Assembly: GCF_000518985.1 (NCBI RefSeq)
Contig: NZ_JAEQ01000008.1
Coordinates: 1-64,000 of the forward strand
Direction: 5' to 3'
DNA length: 64,000 bases
Origin: Chelativorans sp. J32
GTDB lineage: Bacteria > Pseudomonadota > Alphaproteobacteria > Rhizobiales > Rhizobiaceae
The notes under the pieces: model-generated
What the model was told of the DNA's origin: nothing
The model's input: the letters and a program-made list of their open reading frames with translations, nothing else
Database searches by the model: none
Made by a program: the position numbers and the translations under genes
Shown: positions 35,528-44,363 of the stretch, one piece after another
How the letters are laid out: every line of letters begins with the position of its first letter
Position numbering within the stretch: position 1 is the stretch's first letter

Positions 35528-36550
35528 TCAGTGGGTCGCGTCCGCCACCCACTGGTGCCAATCTTCCTCGCTGCCGTGGAACACGTTGAGGTCGATCTTG
35601 CCGTCTACGCCATGCGAGAGACCCGAGCCTGAATATTGCCAGAAGACCCATTTGCGGCCTGGATAGACTTTGGATGGATGGGCGGCGACGGAGCGCAGCC
35701 AGAAAGGATGGTTGGGAAACGCGCCTTGCAGGTTGTCCCGGTAGAAATCCGGTGCGGTGTAGATGATGGGCCGCTGGCCGTAATGGCGTTCCAGCTTGTC
35801 GAGAAAGACCTGCATCTTCTCAAGCACGACCTCGCGCGAAGGGCGCTTCTTGCAGTTGGAATCGCCGTTCCATTCGACATCCAAGACGGGCGGCAGGGCT
35901 CCCGGCTCCTTGGGGACGTTGCGGATGAACCAGTCGGCTTGCTCGCTCGCCACCCGGCACCAGTAGAAGAAGTGATAGGCGCCCCGCTTCAGGCCCGCCT
36001 CAGCGGCCGCGCGCCAGTTCTTCTTGAACATCGGATCGAGATGATCGCCGCCATCCGTGGCTTTGATATAGGCGAAGTTCGCGCCTTGCGAGCGCAGCTT
36101 GACCCAATCGATCTCTCCCTGCCAGCGCGAGACGTCGACGCCGTGAACAGCTAGGGAATGAGGCGATGCACGACCGAAATTGATGGGTTTTGCGTCGCGG
36201 AAGCGCTGACGGTAGATCTCGCTTCTCGGGCCGCGCTTCTTTCTAAGTGCAGGTGGAGAGATGAATGCCGCGGGCCTTGCCGACGGTATGGGCATTCCCA
36301 CTTCGATCACCGCGGATTCCAGTGCATGCGGGATCGGTGCCGGAGGCGCCATGGCGAGCATTTCCGGCGCTTCATTCCCTTGTGCAGAGGCAATGTCGGC
36401 CGGAGGCTCAATTCCCGTGCTTTGGGCGACGGAACTGGTCGTCTCCATCGATGGCTGCGCCAGCAGTTCATCAATGGTTAGACCGCGCGAACTGCACGCA
36501 GCCAGGGAAAGGCAGGCGAGAAGGATTGCTGGTACGCCTGAGAAACGCAT
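35528..36550 (-). CDS. GH25 (lysozyme family) lipoprotein
   Basis: 340 residues. The lipoprotein signal is MRFSGVPAILLACLSLAACSS, with the lipobox LAAC. A proline/alanine-rich linker precedes the GH25 catalytic domain (about residues 125-335): HGVDVSRWQGEIDW, YIKATDGGDHLDPMF, the catalytic DxE in VLDVEWNG and a terminal KWVFWQYSGSG. GH25 enzymes cleave peptidoglycan between N-acetylmuramic acid and N-acetylglucosamine. Attachment to a membrane as a lipoprotein suggests a periplasmic wall-remodelling role. The start at 36550 is chosen because it gives a proper lipoprotein signal. Confidence 0.88.
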   Translation of the reverse strand: MRFSGVPAILLACLSLAACSSRGLTIDELLAQPSMETTSSVAQSTGIEPPADIASAQGNEAPEMLAMAPPAPIPHALESAVIEVGMPIPSARPAAFISPPALRKKRGPRSEIYRQRFRDAKPINFGRASPHSLAVHGVDVSRWQGEIDWVKLRSQGANFAYIKATDGGDHLDPMFKKNWRAAAEAGLKRGAYHFFYWCRVASEQADWFIRNVPKEPGALPPVLDVEWNGDSNCKKRPSREVVLEKMQVFLDKLERHYGQRPIIYTAPDFYRDNLQGAFPNHPFWLRSVAAHPSKVYPGRKWVFWQYSGSGLSHGVDGKIDLNVFHGSEEDWHQWVADATH

Positions 36551-36702
36551 GAGCACCCGTACGCAGAAAAAGTTGACCGGCGGAAAGCCCGTCGAGGCCC
36601 CCATGCGTGAAATGCTAACGGCAAATTACCAAGAAATATTGAATCGCTATTTAACCATTCGTGAGAATGGTGGGCGCTCCTCGCCAGCAAACCCCTTGAG
36701 AA

Positions 36703-37149
36703 CTACGGTTCCCTATATCCGCTCGGCAGGATCTCCAAGTCGTAACCGGCCGGATCGTTCATGAAGATGAGCGCTGCCCGTTCCTCCGCGCCCCCGGGGA
36801 CATAGTCGAACGTGACTTCCCGCTCCTCGACCACCTGATCGCCGTCTCTCAAGCGCCCTTTCACGAGCACTTCCGCTGCCGTCGCGTCGCCCTCGTTCGT
36901 GATCCGGAATTCCACGTGATGACCCCCCTCGCGGGACATCACCTGATCGACATTGATGACCAGGCTGGGAATGCCTTCCTTCGAATTGAAGGCCTGGTAG
37001 AGCAGGAAAGCGATCATGGCCAAGACCAGCAGGGCCGAGATCGTTCCGACAATCCACTCGATAACGCCGGGCTTCGCATTGGGCTTTCCTTTCTGGTCCA
37101 CCTTCTGATGCATCCGGTTCTCTTTCTGCTCTGCTTTGACGCTGGCCAA
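36703..37149 (-). CDS. TIGR02588-type single-pass membrane protein
   Basis: 148 residues with one transmembrane helix (GVIEWIVGTISALLVLAMIAFLLYQAF, about residues 28-54) and a periplasmic beta-rich domain (FRITNEGDATAAEVLVKGRL, VTFDYVPGGAEERAALIFM). I recognise it as the TIGR02588 family, always paired with TIGR02587; function unknown. It begins 11 bases after the end of its partner gene on the same strand. Confidence 0.8.
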   Translation of the reverse strand: MASVKAEQKENRMHQKVDQKGKPNAKPGVIEWIVGTISALLVLAMIAFLLYQAFNSKEGIPSLVINVDQVMSREGGHHVEFRITNEGDATAAEVLVKGRLRDGDQVVEEREVTFDYVPGGAEERAALIFMNDPAGYDLEILPSGYREP

Positions 37150-37159
37150 TGATGTGCCC

Positions 37160-38035
37160 TCACAAGATCAATCGAGCTGCAGCCGCGCCAAGGGAGGCGG
37201 GAAAGCCCAGGACGACGACCGCCATCAGGATTTGTGTTGCCGCCTGTCCGTCCATGCGGCCAAAGGTCCAGAGGACATAAAGGCTGACGAGGATCGAAAT
37301 CATATAACCTGCCAAAGTGAACCGCAGGAATGCGCTCCACCACGGCGTGTCAGGCCCGAGCGTGCTCTCGCCCTTGAATTCCAGTGCATATACGAAGCCA
37401 TGCATCAGCATAACGGAAAGCAGGATGAGAAGGGCCGCCTGCCACTCGGTCATCTTATAGGAGATGAGGACCATCTCTTCGGTCGGGGCGAGGTTCAGGC
37501 CGAGAAAAAGCGAGCCGATGACCATCAGGAACAACTCGCTCGCGTAGGTCTCTTCTGGTGTTCCTTTCTCCGGTTTCACCTTTCTTCCGCCAAGCTGGGA
37601 CCGTCCCAGGAGTGCTCCGATGCTGGCAGGCATGGATTGGATCGCGATCTTGCCGATGGTCTCGTCCAGGGGCATCTCGGACGTGATGATGCCGAAGATC
37701 CAGAGCACGACGACGCTGGCAACAATGCCTATCCCATAGGCGATCAACGCGTCGCGCAGATCCTCCCGCCACTCGAAGGTCGCTTCGAAACCGGCGTGAT
37801 GAGAAAGCAGTGTCAGGAGCGGTATGTTGACGATCAGAAGGAGGGCCAGCCGGAAACGATCCAGATAAAAGCCGAGCCACCACATCTCCATCGTCATCAG
37901 CATCGGCAGTGCGAAGATCAGTGCACCTCCGAAACCGCGTGCCAAGCCGACGAGAAATTGATGCGTTGGGGACCTTCGGGAGCCTTTCAATTCCGGCTCA
38001 TCCGATGTGGCCGAAACTGCTGAACGCTTTCGCAC
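37160..38035 (-). CDS. TIGR02587-type polytopic membrane protein
   Basis: 291 residues counted from the GTG at 38035 (AGGAA upstream); an ATG at 38113 would be 26 residues longer and overlap the divergent gene region. About seven to eight hydrophobic helices, including RGFGGALIFALPMLMTMEMWWLG, ASVVVLWIFGII and LAPTEEMVLISYKMTEWQAALLILLSVMLMHGFVYALEF. The acidic-rich APTEEMVLIS loop is conserved in TIGR02587. No function is known; pairing with TIGR02588 suggests a two-component membrane assembly. Confidence 0.78.
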   Translation of the reverse strand: MRKRSAVSATSDEPELKGSRRSPTHQFLVGLARGFGGALIFALPMLMTMEMWWLGFYLDRFRLALLLIVNIPLLTLLSHHAGFEATFEWREDLRDALIAYGIGIVASVVVLWIFGIITSEMPLDETIGKIAIQSMPASIGALLGRSQLGGRKVKPEKGTPEETYASELFLMVIGSLFLGLNLAPTEEMVLISYKMTEWQAALLILLSVMLMHGFVYALEFKGESTLGPDTPWWSAFLRFTLAGYMISILVSLYVLWTFGRMDGQAATQILMAVVVLGFPASLGAAAARLIL

Positions 38036-38170
38036 GTCTTTGAAATTCCTACCTATCTTTCCGCGACAACGGCAGGGCAGCGAGATGGTTCCCAGGCTTT
38101 GCTCCCGCGGCAAAGCGGTGCATCATCCCGAGTTCCAAATTTGCTCAAGCGGAAGGCGGAGCAGGCAAGC

Positions 38171-39928
38171 GTGCATCCAACCGCAGGAACATCGGTACAA
38201 CTGATCTATGAAGGCGTTTTCGTCCGCACGCTGGACCATCTTGTCCAGCGCTTCGCCGGCGCGAGAGGCTCGAACCTGGAAGCCTGGACGTTCGATGATG
38301 AGCGGAGCCGCCGGGCAGCCGAGGCCAAACTGGCAGCGTACGGTGTCCGGGCTCGCTTCCGCAGCGCCTATAAACCGTTGCTGCACTTCTTCCTGGAGGA
38401 AGTGCACTTGAGCGGGTTGGCCGCCGTCCACGTGATCTACCCGGTCCATGCCGCCGCCCCCGAAAACCGGTTTCGGCTTGAGACCTATCCGCTTGCGGCC
38501 CTTCTGGGCGGCGCAAAGCTCACCTTCGAGGCCGCAACAAAGCAGAACCTCGTCTATGAAGTAAAGCTGACGCGGGGGGACGGCCAAACAAGCAGCCATT
38601 CCGTCTTCGCCCCCAATCGCGTTCACGCCGACTTCGCCGGGGAGACGCTTGTTTCGCCAACGGGCTGGCTGAGGATAGACGGCGATCTGCGGGGCAAGCG
38701 GTTCGAGACGGACTACGAGGCGTTGTTTGCTGCGGTTATCGATGCGGTGACCTCCCACGGATGGGGCGACCGTGAACCGTATTTCGAGGAGTTGAACATC
38801 GCGGTCACGCTTCCGATCGAGGACCGGCGGCTTCCGGTGGGAGAGGAAGCGATCTCTCCGAGGGAGGCGATGCATGAAGACCTTTATTTCTCCCTTCTCG
38901 AGGTCTTTCAGAAGCGGTCGGGCCGTGCGAGCGGTGATCGGGGGCTCCGGCCCGGCCAAATCGTTCCCGAGGTGCATTATGCGGAGGCGGATCCTGCGGT
39001 GCGGATCGAAACGCGGCCGCTTGCGCGGTCCGAAATGGATGCCGCTTCGGTGCCACTTGATAGCGCGGCATCACCGATTTCAGCTGGCCAAGTAAGGGCA
39101 GAACTCGCCGGGATCGGCGGAGAGGCGTTTGCATCCCGCGCCTGGTCAGGCCGCGCCGTCGAGGCGTGCTATCGCAGAGGGGCCGACCGAGCCGTGATGA
39201 TCAGCGCTGGTCAGCATGCCAACGAGACCACGGGAATCGTCGGCTCCCTGCGCGCTGCCAGGGTTCTGGCAGGACGAGCTGGCGCTCACTTCGTGATTTC
39301 TCCCTTGGAGAACCCGGACGGCTACCAGTTGCACTGGCGATTGAGCGCCGCCAATCCCCGCCATATGCATCACGCAGCGCGCTATACCGCTCTCGGCGAC
39401 GACCTGGAATACCGGAGCGAACCCCTTTTCGAGAAGGCGATCCGGCACGAAGGTGAACGTCTAAGCAAGGCGAAGCTCCACTTGAACCTGCACGGTTATC
39501 CCTCTCATGAGTGGACGCGTCCGCTTTCCGGCTATGTCCCACGCCAATTCGAGATGTGGACGCTGCCCAAAGGTTTCTTTCTTATCATGCGCCATCATGC
39601 ACCGTGGGCGCAGGTAGCCGAACGGCTGGTCGACCGGGTGACGGCGCGCCTGGCGCGGCTGCCCGGACTTCTGGCATTCAACGGAAGTCAGATCAGCCTG
39701 TCCAATACCCATAGCGGAAGCTCTCATTTCCGCATCATCAACGGAATCCCTTGCGTCGTTACGACGGATGACCGTCATCAAGCGCCACTGACCTTCATCA
39801 GCGAATATCCTGACGAGACGATCCATGGACCGGCGTTCATTGCCGGCCACGCGGCGCAGATGGAGTTCGTACTGGCTGCCTATGAGGCGTACCAGGAACT
39901 GGATCTCAAACCTGCGATGATCGCGTGA
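38171..39928 (+). CDS. M14-like zinc carboxypeptidase domain protein
   Basis: 585 residues from the GTG at 38171 (GGAG 9 bases before); the frame is open upstream to a TTG at 38099. The N-terminal ~330 residues have no family I recognise. The C-terminal part carries an M14/succinylglutamate desuccinylase-type metal site: ISAGQHANETTG (HxxE) and LHLNLHGYPSHEW (the third His). It is convergent with the carboxynorspermidine genes. The likely activity is hydrolysis of an amide or peptide bond, substrate unknown. Confidence 0.8.
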   Translation: MHPTAGTSVQLIYEGVFVRTLDHLVQRFAGARGSNLEAWTFDDERSRRAAEAKLAAYGVRARFRSAYKPLLHFFLEEVHLSGLAAVHVIYPVHAAAPENRFRLETYPLAALLGGAKLTFEAATKQNLVYEVKLTRGDGQTSSHSVFAPNRVHADFAGETLVSPTGWLRIDGDLRGKRFETDYEALFAAVIDAVTSHGWGDREPYFEELNIAVTLPIEDRRLPVGEEAISPREAMHEDLYFSLLEVFQKRSGRASGDRGLRPGQIVPEVHYAEADPAVRIETRPLARSEMDAASVPLDSAASPISAGQVRAELAGIGGEAFASRAWSGRAVEACYRRGADRAVMISAGQHANETTGIVGSLRAARVLAGRAGAHFVISPLENPDGYQLHWRLSAANPRHMHHAARYTALGDDLEYRSEPLFEKAIRHEGERLSKAKLHLNLHGYPSHEWTRPLSGYVPRQFEMWTLPKGFFLIMRHHAPWAQVAERLVDRVTARLARLPGLLAFNGSQISLSNTHSGSSHFRIINGIPCVVTTDDRHQAPLTFISEYPDETIHGPAFIAGHAAQMEFVLAAYEAYQELDLKPAMIA

Positions 39929-39934
39929 GCGCAA

Positions 39935-39965
39935 AAGGCGGCGCTTGCGCGCCGCCTTGGTTTTC
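39935..39965. terminator. Bidirectional intrinsic terminator
   Basis: AAGGCGGCGC-TTGC-GCGCCGCCTT, a perfect 10-bp stem, followed by GGTTTTC on the plus strand and by TTTTGC on the minus strand. It lies between the convergent M14-like gene and the carboxynorspermidine dehydrogenase gene and can serve both. Confidence 0.8.
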
Positions 39966-39977
39966 TGTTCGCAAAAC

Positions 39978-41222
39978 TTAGAGGGTGGAACTCAGGGGCC
40001 GGTCGCCTTCTTCGTCGCGGATACGCGTCGGCAGGCCCATTTCGTCCAGGAGGCGCAGGAAGGGCCGCGGCGGCAATTCTTCCACGTTCACCATCTTCTT
40101 CACGTCCCATGTGCCGTCGGCAATCAGCAATGCCGCCGTCACCGCCGGAACGCCGGCTGTGTAGGAGATGGCTTGGCTCCCGACCTCCTCATAGGCGGCC
40201 TTGTGGTCGGCCACATTGTAGATGAAGACTTCGCGCTCTCTGCCGTTCTTTTTGCCTTTGACCAGATCCCCGATGCAGGTCTTGCCCGTATAGTCCGGCG
40301 CAAGGGAGGAGGGGTCTGGAAGGACGGCCTTGACCACCTTCAGCGGGACCACTTCCAATCCCTCCGCTGTCTTGATCGGCTGCTCCGAGAGCAGTCCAAG
40401 ATTCTTCAGGACGGTGAACACTGTGATATAGCGCTCGCCGAAGCCCATCCAGAAGCGGACATGAGGCACATCGAGATTGCGTGAAAGCGAGTGGATCTCG
40501 TCGTGCCCGGTCATGTAGGTCTTGCGGTTGCCGACAACCGGCAGGTCCCAATCCTTACGGACCTCGAACATCTTGTTGGACGTCCACTGCCGGTTCTGCC
40601 ACGACCAGACAACGCCGGTGAATTCGCGGAAATTGATCTCCGGATCGAAATTGGTCGCAAAATAGCGCCCATGATCGCCCGCATTCACGTCGATGATGTC
40701 GATGGAGTCGAGGCTGTCGAAATACTCGTCGCGCGCAAGCGCGGCGTAGGCATTGACGACGCCCGGGTCGAAGCCCGCGCCGAGGACGGCGGTGATGCCG
40801 GCCTTCTCCACTTCCTCGCGTCGCTTCCACTCGTAGTTCCCGTACCAGGGCGGGGTTTCGCAGATCTTGAGCGGATCCTCGTGGATGGCGGTGTCGATAT
40901 AGCTGGCGCCGGTCTCGATGCAGGCTGTCAGCACCGACATGTTGAGAAAGGCAGAGCCCACATTGATGACGATTGAGGTGTTCGTCTTCCTGATCAGCGC
41001 TTTCGTGGCCTCGATGTCCAACGCGTCGAGCGCGTGAACATCGAGGACGCCGGGCGTTTTCATGCTCCGTTTCTCATGCACGGAAGCACGTATCGCCTCG
41101 CACTTGGCAAGCGTGCGGGACGCGATATGGATGTCACCCAGCACATCATTGTACTGCGCGCATTTATGCGCCACGACCTGCGCCACGCCTCCGGCGCCGA
41201 TGATGAGGACGTTCTTCTTCAT
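39978..41222 (-). CDS. Carboxynorspermidine dehydrogenase (saccharopine dehydrogenase family)
   Basis: 414 residues. The Rossmann NADP-binding motif VLIIGAGGVAQVVAHKCA is at the N-terminus, followed by the saccharopine-dehydrogenase-like catalytic region with GAGFDPGVVNAYAALARDEY and GSQAISYTAGVPAVTAALLIADG. It condenses aspartate semialdehyde with a diamine (putrescine or diaminopropane) to form carboxyspermidine or carboxynorspermidine, which NspC then decarboxylates. It follows nspC after 26 bases on the same strand. The ATG at 41222 has GGAG 12 bases upstream. Confidence 0.92.
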   Translation of the reverse strand: MKKNVLIIGAGGVAQVVAHKCAQYNDVLGDIHIASRTLAKCEAIRASVHEKRSMKTPGVLDVHALDALDIEATKALIRKTNTSIVINVGSAFLNMSVLTACIETGASYIDTAIHEDPLKICETPPWYGNYEWKRREEVEKAGITAVLGAGFDPGVVNAYAALARDEYFDSLDSIDIIDVNAGDHGRYFATNFDPEINFREFTGVVWSWQNRQWTSNKMFEVRKDWDLPVVGNRKTYMTGHDEIHSLSRNLDVPHVRFWMGFGERYITVFTVLKNLGLLSEQPIKTAEGLEVVPLKVVKAVLPDPSSLAPDYTGKTCIGDLVKGKKNGREREVFIYNVADHKAAYEEVGSQAISYTAGVPAVTAALLIADGTWDVKKMVNVEELPPRPFLRLLDEMGLPTRIRDEEGDRPLSSTL

Positions 41223-41248
41223 TTCGTCGGAAAGACTCCTTTGGTTTG

Positions 41249-42352
41249 CTAGGAAAGACTTCGTTCGTAATCGGTGAAGGTGAAATCGCGCACCAGCCGG
41301 ATGCTTCCGTCGAGTTCGCGAATGGCGATGGACGGCATCTTCACGCCGTTGAACCAGTTTTTCTTCACCATCGTGTAGCCCGCAGCGTCCTGGATCGAGA
41401 TGCGGTCTCCGATTTGAAGCGGCTCGGGAAAGCGGAATTCCCCATAGACGTCGCCGGCGAGGCAGGACTTGCCGCACACCATATAGCTGTAGTGGCCCTC
41501 GTTCGGCTCGATATGCGCCTGTTCCCGATAGATGAGGAGGTCGAGCATATGGGCTTCCACCGAACTGTCGACGACGACGATCTCCTTTTGGTTGGAGAGC
41601 CTGTCAAGCACGGTGACTTCGAGGGTCGTGCTGTTGGTGATCGCAGCCTCGCCGGGTTCCAGATAGACCTCGACGCCGTGCTTCTCAGAAAAGGCACGCA
41701 GCCGCGCGCAGAAGGCGTCGAGCGGGTAATCCTCGCCCGTGAAATGAATGCCGCCGCCGAGGCTGACCCACTTCACCTTCTTGAACAGGTGCCCGAACTT
41801 CTCCTCGGTCGCTGTCAGAAGACGGTCGAAGAGTTCGAAATCCTCGTTCTCGCAATTGTTGTGGACCATGAAGCCATCGATGCTTCCGAGAACACGGCCG
41901 ATTTTCTCCGCGTCCCATTCTCCCAGACGGCTGAAGGGTCGCGCAGGATCGGCAAGGTCGAATTCGGAAGAGCTGACGCCCGGATTGAGGCGAAGTCCGC
42001 GCGGTATGCCGGCGGCCTTGTCTCCGAAGCGATCGAGCTGCGAAATGGAATTGAAGATGATCTTGTCGGCATAGCCGATCACCTCGTCGATCTCATTGTC
42101 GGCGAAGGCGACGCTATATGCGTGGGTCTCTCCGCCGAAGCGCTCGCGCCCGAGACGCACCTCGTAAAGGGAGGACGACGTCGTCCCGTCCATGTGCTGA
42201 CGCATAAGGTCGAACACGCTCCAGCACGCAAAACATTTGAGCGCCAATAGAACTTTCGCGCCGGATTTTGCGCGGACCTGCTCGATCTTCTCCAGATTCG
42301 AAAGAAGCTTGCGCTTGTCGATCAGGTAATAGGGCGTTTGAAGTGACGACAT
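41249..42352 (-). CDS. nspC: Carboxynorspermidine decarboxylase
   Basis: 367 residues from the ATG at 42352 (AGGG 8 bases upstream); an in-frame ATG at 42370 is possible. PLP-dependent fold-III decarboxylase: the PLP lysine lies in LLALKCFACWSVF, the glycine-rich phosphate loop in WVSLGGGIHFTG, and the substrate Cys/Asp region in YMVCGKSCLAGDVYG. It makes (nor)spermidine, the alternative polyamine route of many alphaproteobacteria. Norspermidine-type polyamines affect biofilm formation in other bacteria. Confidence 0.94.
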   Translation of the reverse strand: MSSLQTPYYLIDKRKLLSNLEKIEQVRAKSGAKVLLALKCFACWSVFDLMRQHMDGTTSSSLYEVRLGRERFGGETHAYSVAFADNEIDEVIGYADKIIFNSISQLDRFGDKAAGIPRGLRLNPGVSSSEFDLADPARPFSRLGEWDAEKIGRVLGSIDGFMVHNNCENEDFELFDRLLTATEEKFGHLFKKVKWVSLGGGIHFTGEDYPLDAFCARLRAFSEKHGVEVYLEPGEAAITNSTTLEVTVLDRLSNQKEIVVVDSSVEAHMLDLLIYREQAHIEPNEGHYSYMVCGKSCLAGDVYGEFRFPEPLQIGDRISIQDAAGYTMVKKNWFNGVKMPSIAIRELDGSIRLVRDFTFTDYERSLS

Positions 42353-42616
42353 CCTGCAAACCCTGTTCATGTCTCGTGGGGTCCTAGGCGAAGGGGCCGC
42401 GCAAAACAAGCTATGATTGTCCTTTTTATACTTTGCGCGACAAAGCGCCGGACGAAGGTTTCCTTGGCGGTTTTGCCATTCTCGAATCGTCGGCGTCTCG
42501 CACTGGGAATCCGTAGCCGCTCAGCGCTCTGCCGGTTCTGCTATCGCAAAGCCGGTCCTGCCCATCCCACATGGTACGAGATTGGGCGTTGCTCCCGATC
42601 GGAGGGATCGCGAGTG

Positions 42617-43438
42617 TTATCCTTTCACCGCCCCGGCCATCATCGAGCGGCTGATCTGGCGATACATGACGAGGCCGAGGATGACTGGCGGAAGAGCACC
42701 GACAATCATGACCGCCGCCGCCACGCCCCATTGCACGCCGCCGCCGCTCGCGGCGAAGAAGAACGAGGCACCCACGGTCACGGGGAGCGCCTTGGAAGTG
42801 GTCAACATCAGGCCGAAGAGGAACTCGTTCCAGGCGGTGATGAAGCCGAAGATCAGGCTCGTCGCGATTGCCGGGCGACAGACCGGCGCGATGACCCTGA
42901 GCAGGATGCCGGTGCGGCTCGCCCCATCGATGAGCGCTGCTTCATCCAGGTCTACCGGCACTTCCGCGATGGCATTCACGAGAATGACGAGCGCCAGGGG
43001 TACGTTGACGATGGCAAGCACCAGCCCCAGGCCGATCCGCGTATCCAGGAGGCCAACCCACTGGAACATCATATAGATAGGGATGGCGAAGATTACCAGC
43101 GGCACGGCCCGCAGGTTCACGATGAGGGGGAGCAACGTTCTGGCGCCGAGGCCGCCGCGAACCATCGCATAGGCAGTAGGAAGGGCGAGCAGAACCGCAA
43201 TGCCGGCGCCAATGGCCGCAGCCGCCAAACTGTTGGCGAGATAGAGAAAGATGTTGAGCCGGTCCGAGACTTGCAGCACCGCTGCATAGTTTTCCAGCGT
43301 CGGGGCCTGGATGAACAATCCCGGATTGGTCGAGACTTCTCTTGCGCTCTTGAAGGACGTTACCAGCGTTACGATCACGGGGAAATTGACCGCGAAAGCA
43401 GCAATCGCAAAGACGATCCAGCGGAGAATTGTGACCAT
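42617..43438 (-). CDS. Carbohydrate ABC transporter permease (MalG type)
   Basis: 273 residues, six helices, with the EAA loop VPVDLDEAALIDGASRTGILLRVIAPVCRPAIATSLIFGF. Family CUT1 inner-membrane permease for a sugar or amino-sugar. It starts 2 bases after the previous permease gene on the minus strand. It is the last gene of the six-gene GntR/nanE operon. No ATPase gene is in the operon; it must be supplied from elsewhere. Confidence 0.9.
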   Translation of the reverse strand: MVTILRWIVFAIAAFAVNFPVIVTLVTSFKSAREVSTNPGLFIQAPTLENYAAVLQVSDRLNIFLYLANSLAAAAIGAGIAVLLALPTAYAMVRGGLGARTLLPLIVNLRAVPLVIFAIPIYMMFQWVGLLDTRIGLGLVLAIVNVPLALVILVNAIAEVPVDLDEAALIDGASRTGILLRVIAPVCRPAIATSLIFGFITAWNEFLFGLMLTTSKALPVTVGASFFFAASGGGVQWGVAAAVMIVGALPPVILGLVMYRQISRSMMAGAVKG

Positions 43439-43440
43439 CT

Positions 43441-44328
43441 CTATTTCTTCTTCCGGCGTGCCAGCATGTTGAGGCCATAGAGAATGGCGAAGGAGGCCAG
43501 GAAGAGCAGCACGGAAGCTGCCACGGCCTTACCGATCGCGCCCTGCTTGAAAAACGCTTCGTAGATGTAGATCGAGAGCGATGCCGTCGATCCGCCGGCT
43601 CCGCTGCCGGTCAGCACATACACATTGTCGAACACGCGGAAGCCATCGATGAAGCGGATGAGCAGCGCCACCGCAATCGTGGGCAACATCAGCGGCAGTT
43701 CAACGCGAAATAGTCGCTGCCAGGCATTGGCGCCGTCGATGGATGCTGCCTCACGCACCTCGTCCGGAATGGCGTGATAGGCCATGTGAAAAAGGAGGAA
43801 CGCGAATGGAGTCCACTGCAGCGTCTCGACAACGATCAGCGTCCAGAAAGCCGAGTTGGGGCCGAGGAAAGCCGGACTGTTACCGAACCATTGCCAGAGA
43901 TAATGAGGGACCGGGCCCGCGAATTCGTGAAGCACAAGGCGGTACATGAGGCCGACGAGCGCGGGCGCAACCATCAACGGCAGCATCAGGATCGCAAGCG
44001 GCCAGCTTCGCTCCTTGAAAAGAGGAGCGAGGAAGATCGCAAGGAAAAGGCCCAGCGCGCATTCAAGCGCTGCTGTCAGCAGGCCGAAGCGCAGCGAAAA
44101 CCAGTTAGCGCGCCAGAACGCTCCGTCCGACAGCACCGCGGCAAAATTGCCGAAGCCGGAAAGAGTGGGGCTCCTCAGGGTCGCAAAGCTGATGTCGGAT
44201 ACGGAATAGACGAGATTGACGACTGCCGGGAAGCCGAGGCACAGAAGCAGAAAAGCCACCAGAGGGGTGGCCAGAAGGTTCCATTCCGTACGTTCGGCAA
44301 TCTGCATTGGGCGGCCGTCCAGATCCAT
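43441..44328 (-). CDS. Carbohydrate ABC transporter permease (MalF type)
   Basis: 295 residues from the ATG at 44328; another in-frame ATG at 44307 is equally likely, since neither has a clear SD. Six hydrophobic helices and the EAA loop VREAASIDGANAWQRLFRVELPLMLPTIAVALLIR identify the MalF/UgpA-type permease that pairs with the following gene. Between it and the binding-protein gene lies a strong hairpin that probably lowers its expression relative to the binding protein. Confidence 0.9.
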   Translation of the reverse strand: MDLDGRPMQIAERTEWNLLATPLVAFLLLCLGFPAVVNLVYSVSDISFATLRSPTLSGFGNFAAVLSDGAFWRANWFSLRFGLLTAALECALGLFLAIFLAPLFKERSWPLAILMLPLMVAPALVGLMYRLVLHEFAGPVPHYLWQWFGNSPAFLGPNSAFWTLIVVETLQWTPFAFLLFHMAYHAIPDEVREAASIDGANAWQRLFRVELPLMLPTIAVALLIRFIDGFRVFDNVYVLTGSGAGGSTASLSIYIYEAFFKQGAIGKAVAASVLLFLASFAILYGLNMLARRKKK

Positions 44329-44333
44329 AGGAT

Positions 44334-44356
44334 GCCCGGCGGCTGTGCCGCCGGGC
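44334..44356 (-). terminator. Intercistronic hairpin between binding-protein and permease genes
   Basis: GCCCGGCGGC-ACA-GCCGCCGGGC as read on the minus strand: a perfect 10-bp stem without a T-run. It sits 7 bases after the binding-protein stop. Such structures in ABC operons protect upstream mRNA and reduce permease expression, as between malE and malF. Confidence 0.6.
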
Positions 44357-44363
44357 AATGGTG

